A DNA stretch of 64,000 nucleotides from Kitasatospora fiedleri (GTDB lineage: Bacteria > Actinomycetota > Actinomycetes > Streptomycetales > Streptomycetaceae), in the NCBI RefSeq assembly GCF_948472415.1, contig NZ_OX419519.1, positions 5,857,001 to 5,921,000 on the forward strand, given 5' to 3'. Both the position numbers and the translations under genes were made by a program. Shown here one piece after another: positions 60,543 through 64,000 of the stretch; position 1 is the stretch's first letter, and each line of letters opens with the position of its first letter. The notes beneath the pieces were generated by a model. It was given only the letters and a program-made list of their open reading frames with translations, searched no databases and had not been told where the DNA came from.

Positions 60543-62191
60543 GCTCCCCCCGCATCGCCCTGGTCCCCCTGGACGAACGCCCGGCCTGCGCCGAACTGCC
60601 GCGCCTGGTCGCCGCGGTGGCCGGCGTGCGGCTGCTCACGCCGCCCGCCGACGCCATGCCGGCGCTGCGGCGGCCCGGCAGCCCCGGCGCCCTCGCCGAC
60701 TGGCTCTCCGGGGTCGAGGCCGACGCGGCCGTCGTCTCCCTGGAGACGCTGGGCCACGGCGGTCTGATCGCCTCCCGCACCCGCCCGGCCACCGTCGCCT
60801 CCGTCACCGCCGCCTGGGCCCCGCTGCACGACCTGGCCGCGCGCGGCGTCGCCGTCCACGCCGTCACCCTGGTCACCCGGACCCCCGACTCGGCCGACGC
60901 CATGGAGGAACCCGCCTACTGGGACCCGCACGGCCCGGCCCTGCACCGGCTCTCCGCCGACCTGCACCGGGCCGCCGACGACCCGGCCGCCGTCGCCACC
61001 GCCTTGCGGGCCGCCGCGGTGCCGACCGACGTCCGCGCGGACTTCCTCACCCGGCGGGTGCGCAACCACGCCGTCAACCTGGCCGCGCTGGAACTGGTCG
61101 CCGACGGCACCCTGCGCACCCTGGTCGTCGGCGCCGACGACACCGCCGAACACGGCCTGGCCACCGCCGAACTGCGCTGGCTGGACACCTGGTCGGCCTG
61201 GCTCGGCCTGGGAGAGCGCGTCAGCGTCCGGCCGGGCGCCGACGAAGCCTGCACCGTCCTGCTGGCGCGCACCCTGCTGGACCTGCTGGGCGGGCCCGCG
61301 CCGACGGTCCGCGTCGAGGCCGCCGACCCGGCCGGGCTGCGCCGCACCGCCGCCTACGAGAACGTGCCGGTGGCCACCACGGCGACCCGGCAGCTCCAGG
61401 CCGCCGGGGCGGTCGTCCTCCCGGACCCGGCCCCCGACACCCCGGACGCCGTGCTGCTCGTGCACACCCCCGACGGCGCCGGCGACTGGGCGGTCGCCCC
61501 GCCCGCCGCCACCGACCCGGCCCCCGCCCGGGCGCTGGCCGCCCGCGCGGCGGGCCTGCTGGCCGCCGGACAGGCCGTCGCCGTCGCCGACTGCGCCCAA
61601 CCCAACGGCGCCGACCCGCAGCTGGTCCGCGCCCTGGCCGAAGCCGGCGTCCTGGAGCGGCTGACCGCGTACGCCGGGTGGAACACCGCCGGCAACACGC
61701 TGGGCACGGTGGCCGCCCACACCGTGACGGCCGTCGCCGCCCGGCGGGCCGGGTGCTTCGACGAACGCGCCCACCGGCGCCTGCTGCTGCACCGCCTGGT
61801 CGAGGACCGGGGCTGGATGAGCGGCGAACGCGCCCGCGTCCGCGCCGCCCTCGGCAGCGACCCCGCCCGGCACGACCACGTCCCCGACGGCCACCCCGTG
61901 CTCGCCGACGTCGCCGCCGGCCTGGTCCGGCGCCGCGCCGAACTGCCCGGCTTCGACGGCCTGGACGTCGACCCGGCGTCCGTCCGGCTGCCCTGGTCCC
62001 GGACCTTCGAGGTCGACTTCGCGCTCACCGACGGCGGTTCCGGCACCGGCAGCGGCTCCGAGACGGTCTCCGGTCTCGACTCCGGCCCAGCCTCCGGCGT
62101 CGGTCCCGCTTCCGCGTCCGGAGCCGACCCCGCCACCTCCCCCCGTCCCGAACCCGCTCCCCGCACCGGCGCCCCGGAGGACGTCCGATGA
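60539..62191 (+). CDS. DUF4127 family protein
   Basis: A protein of 550 residues with the family hallmarks near the N-terminus (IALVPLDERPACAELPRLVA), ETLGHGGLIASRTRP, and YAGWNTAGNTLGTVAAH. The last ~45 residues are a Ser/Gly/Pro-rich tail. The family has no assigned reaction but recurs in sugar uptake operons beside ROK kinases and FAD oxidoreductases. Overlaps both neighbours. Confidence 0.88.
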   Translation: MSSPRIALVPLDERPACAELPRLVAAVAGVRLLTPPADAMPALRRPGSPGALADWLSGVEADAAVVSLETLGHGGLIASRTRPATVASVTAAWAPLHDLAARGVAVHAVTLVTRTPDSADAMEEPAYWDPHGPALHRLSADLHRAADDPAAVATALRAAAVPTDVRADFLTRRVRNHAVNLAALELVADGTLRTLVVGADDTAEHGLATAELRWLDTWSAWLGLGERVSVRPGADEACTVLLARTLLDLLGGPAPTVRVEAADPAGLRRTAAYENVPVATTATRQLQAAGAVVLPDPAPDTPDAVLLVHTPDGAGDWAVAPPAATDPAPARALAARAAGLLAAGQAVAVADCAQPNGADPQLVRALAEAGVLERLTAYAGWNTAGNTLGTVAAHTVTAVAARRAGCFDERAHRRLLLHRLVEDRGWMSGERARVRAALGSDPARHDHVPDGHPVLADVAAGLVRRRAELPGFDGLDVDPASVRLPWSRTFEVDFALTDGGSGTGSGSETVSGLDSGPASGVGPASASGADPATSPRPEPAPRTGAPEDVR

Positions 62192-64000
62192 CACCCCACG
62201 AGACCACACCCGTACGGCAGTTGACCGCAGAGATCGCCGTGGTCGGCGGCGGGCTCGGCGGTGTGGCCGCGGCCCTGGCCGCCGTGGAGGCGGGCCGCAC
62301 CGTGGTGCTGACCTGCGACCAGCGGGTGCTCGGCGGGCAGATCACCACCCAGCTGGTGCCGGCCCTCGACGAGCACCCGCACATCGAGGCGCCCGGCGGC
62401 GCGTCCGCCTCCTACCGGCGGCTGCGCCGCGCGCTGCGCGCCGAGTACGGCGGCGCCGACAACCCCGGCGGCGGCTGGGTCAGCCGTCTGTGCTTCGAAC
62501 CCGCCGCGGCGCTCCGCGTCCTCGACGCCCTGCTCGCCCCGCACGTCGCCGCCGGTCGGCTGCGGATCGTCACCGGCGTGCGCCCCGTCCGGGCGGTCCG
62601 GCAGGACGGGCGGCTGGCCTCGGTGCGGCTGCGCGACCGGCGGGAGGAGGAACTCGCCGTCGTCGCCGCGGTGTTCTGCGACGCCACCGAGACCGGCGAA
62701 CTCCTGCCGCTGGCCGGCGCGCCCTGGACGATCGGCTCGGAGGGCCGCGCCGCGTTCGGCGAGAGCCTGGCCCTGCCCGGCGGCCCGCACCCGCACGCCG
62801 TGCAGTCCTGCACCACCGGCCTGCTGGTCGAGCACCGCCCCGGCGAGGACCACACGGTGCCGCGCCCCGAGGGCTACGAACGCTGGCGCGACGCCCAGCC
62901 GTTCACCCTGGAGATCGCCGGCTGGGACGACCGCGCGCACCGCTACCGGATGTTCACCGACGGACCGGACGGCCACCCGCCGTTCTGGACCTACCGGCGG
63001 TTGCGCGAAGGCGCGCGGTTCGGCACCACCGACCTCGCCCTGATCAACTGGGCGGGCAACGACTACGCCGACGCGTCCCTCGTGCACGAACCCGAACGGG
63101 CCGGTGCCGAGTCCCGCCGCCTGTCCCTCGCCTTCCTGCACTGGCTGCAGACCGAGTGCCCGCGCGACGACGGCACCGGCCGCGGCTACCCGGGCCTGCG
63201 CCCGGTCACGGACGAGCACTGCGCCCCCGGCGGCCTGGCCGCCGAACCGTACGTGCGGGAGTCCCGCCGGCTGGCCCAGCCCGCCCCCGTCCGGCAGCAG
63301 GACCTGGAGCCCGTCCCCGGTGCGGCCCGCGCCGCGAACCGGCCCGACAGCGGCGGCCCGGCGTTCTACCACATGGACCTGCACGCCCGGATCGGCCACG
63401 CGCAGTCGGCGTACTCGCCCACCGCGCCGTTCCAGGTCCCGCTGTCGGCCCTGGTGGCGGGCACCCCGGGCAACCTGCTGGCCGCCGCGAAGAACCTGGC
63501 CGCCACCCAGGCCGCCGCGGCCGCCTACCGGGTGCACCACGGCGAGTGGGCGGTCGGCGAGGCGGCCGGGACGCTCGCCGCGCAGTCCCTCGCCCGGACC
63601 CTCGACCCCGGCGAACTGCTCCGGGACCGGGACGAGTTGACGCTCCTCCAGCTCGCCCTCGTCCGGCGCGGCGTGCCGCTCGCCTGGCTGACCGACCTCG
63701 ACCCGGCCGACCCGCTGTTCGTCCCCGCCCACCTGCTCGCCGCCGCCGGCGGCCTCGGCGGGGCGCGCCTGGAGCGGCTGACCGCCGACCCCGAGGAGCC
63801 CGCCGACCCGCGGGACCGGGCCGCGCTGAGCGCCGCCGCCGACCTGCTCGCCCCGGGTGCCGGGCGCGCCGCCGACCACCTGGCGGCCACCGCGCCCTGG
63901 CGGGACGTCGTCACCGCGCTGGGCACGGCCGTCGAACGCCTCCTCCCCGCCACCCGCCGAGAAGGGCCGACCGTGCTCCCCGCCGCGCCGCCGTCCCGCC
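62188..64000 (+). CDS. FAD-dependent oxidoreductase, 3' end outside window
   Basis: 604 residues are visible from ATG 62188, overlapping the DUF4127 stop (ATGA); the frame is still open at the window edge. The N-terminal FAD-binding motif is EIAVVGGGLGGVAAALAAVE, with VLGGQITTQLVPALDEH next, as in the FAD_oxidored (PF12831) family. FYHMDLHARIGHAQSAYSPT and PGNLLAAAKNLAATQAAAAA (the second FAD contact) are also present. Likely oxidises a sugar or cyclitol derivative imported by the transporter (inference). Ends in low-complexity sequence. Confidence 0.85.
   Translation, partial: MTPHETTPVRQLTAEIAVVGGGLGGVAAALAAVEAGRTVVLTCDQRVLGGQITTQLVPALDEHPHIEAPGGASASYRRLRRALRAEYGGADNPGGGWVSRLCFEPAAALRVLDALLAPHVAAGRLRIVTGVRPVRAVRQDGRLASVRLRDRREEELAVVAAVFCDATETGELLPLAGAPWTIGSEGRAAFGESLALPGGPHPHAVQSCTTGLLVEHRPGEDHTVPRPEGYERWRDAQPFTLEIAGWDDRAHRYRMFTDGPDGHPPFWTYRRLREGARFGTTDLALINWAGNDYADASLVHEPERAGAESRRLSLAFLHWLQTECPRDDGTGRGYPGLRPVTDEHCAPGGLAAEPYVRESRRLAQPAPVRQQDLEPVPGAARAANRPDSGGPAFYHMDLHARIGHAQSAYSPTAPFQVPLSALVAGTPGNLLAAAKNLAATQAAAAAYRVHHGEWAVGEAAGTLAAQSLARTLDPGELLRDRDELTLLQLALVRRGVPLAWLTDLDPADPLFVPAHLLAAAGGLGGARLERLTADPEEPADPRDRAALSAAADLLAPGAGRAADHLAATAPWRDVVTALGTAVERLLPATRREGPTVLPAAPPSR

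Overview
The window is very GC-rich actinomycete DNA: about 70% or more G+C, densely packed genes, many GTG starts, ATGA/GTGA stop-start overlaps, Tat and lipoprotein signals. Gene content (DUF389, DUF4127, three CBM32 domains on a GH16 enzyme, XRE/MmyB regulators) points to Streptomycetaceae (Streptomyces or Kitasatospora). The exact species cannot be read from the sequence.

Layout. (1) 1-11330: ordinary chromosomal genes. These are the 3' part of an EF-G-like GTPase, a small HTH regulator, a Tat-exported phospholipase C, and three divergent regulator/enzyme pairs (LysR with a DJ-1/PfpI protein, XRE-MmyB with a PEBP protein, TetR with a short-chain dehydrogenase), then an MFS exporter. Two of the three regulator gaps contain a perfect palindrome and the third an imperfect one. 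(2) 11473-11546: tRNA-Pro(GGG) with its own terminator. (3) 11550-45815: an accessory region that looks like a genomic island. It starts at the 3' end of tRNA-Pro and ends at a diverged partial copy of a tRNA 3' end followed by a similar hairpin. No integrase is visible. Inside it are a decayed Wadjet type II locus (jetA missing, jetB truncated, jetC frameshifted, jetD intact), two divergent paralogous nuclease-helicase (DUF2075) genes with a shared duplicated leader and the relic of a third copy, and a nest of three transposases. After these come an XRE-TPR regulator with a small secreted peptide gene and a roughly 17 kb RiPP-like biosynthetic operon. (4) 45862-47310: a gene fragment and a degenerate IS3 element. 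(5) 47385-64000: chromosomal genes, mostly carbohydrate related: a secreted GH16 glucanase behind LacI-type operators, a DUF389 membrane protein, an AXE1 esterase, a DUF3370-like secreted protein, and a GntR-controlled sugar ABC transporter operon continuing through ROK kinase, DUF4127 and an FAD-dependent oxidoreductase cut by the window end.

The most interesting system is the operon at 28724-43966 (plus the prolyl-tRNA synthetase after it). It opens with a strong promoter carrying an inverted repeat, a 22-residue peptide gene with a near-ideal ribosome binding site, and a perfect 14-bp stem terminator. The peptide has a YxxPxVxxxG pattern like the leaders recognised by lasso-peptide RRE proteins. 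The genes after it encode a glutamine-hydrolysing asparagine-synthetase-like enzyme, a free PqqD-like RRE, an MFS exporter, an AurF-type diiron oxygenase, a nucleotidyltransferase, a SPASM radical SAM enzyme with unusual cysteine spacing, a B12-type radical SAM enzyme, a histidine-phosphatase/APH-kinase fusion, a CYTH/NDP-kinase fusion with an internal ribosome binding site, two tiny proteins, an O-carbamoyltransferase and an SGNH hydrolase. I do not recognise this combination as a known pathway. The lasso leader peptidase (B2) is absent, so the product is unlikely to be an ordinary lasso peptide.

Five genes (jetC, IS630 transposase, IS701-like transposase, proS, ROK kinase) each need exactly one base added or removed to be full length. 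Either there is genuine decay or the assembly carries single-base indel errors. This matters for whether jetC, proS and the ROK kinase are live.
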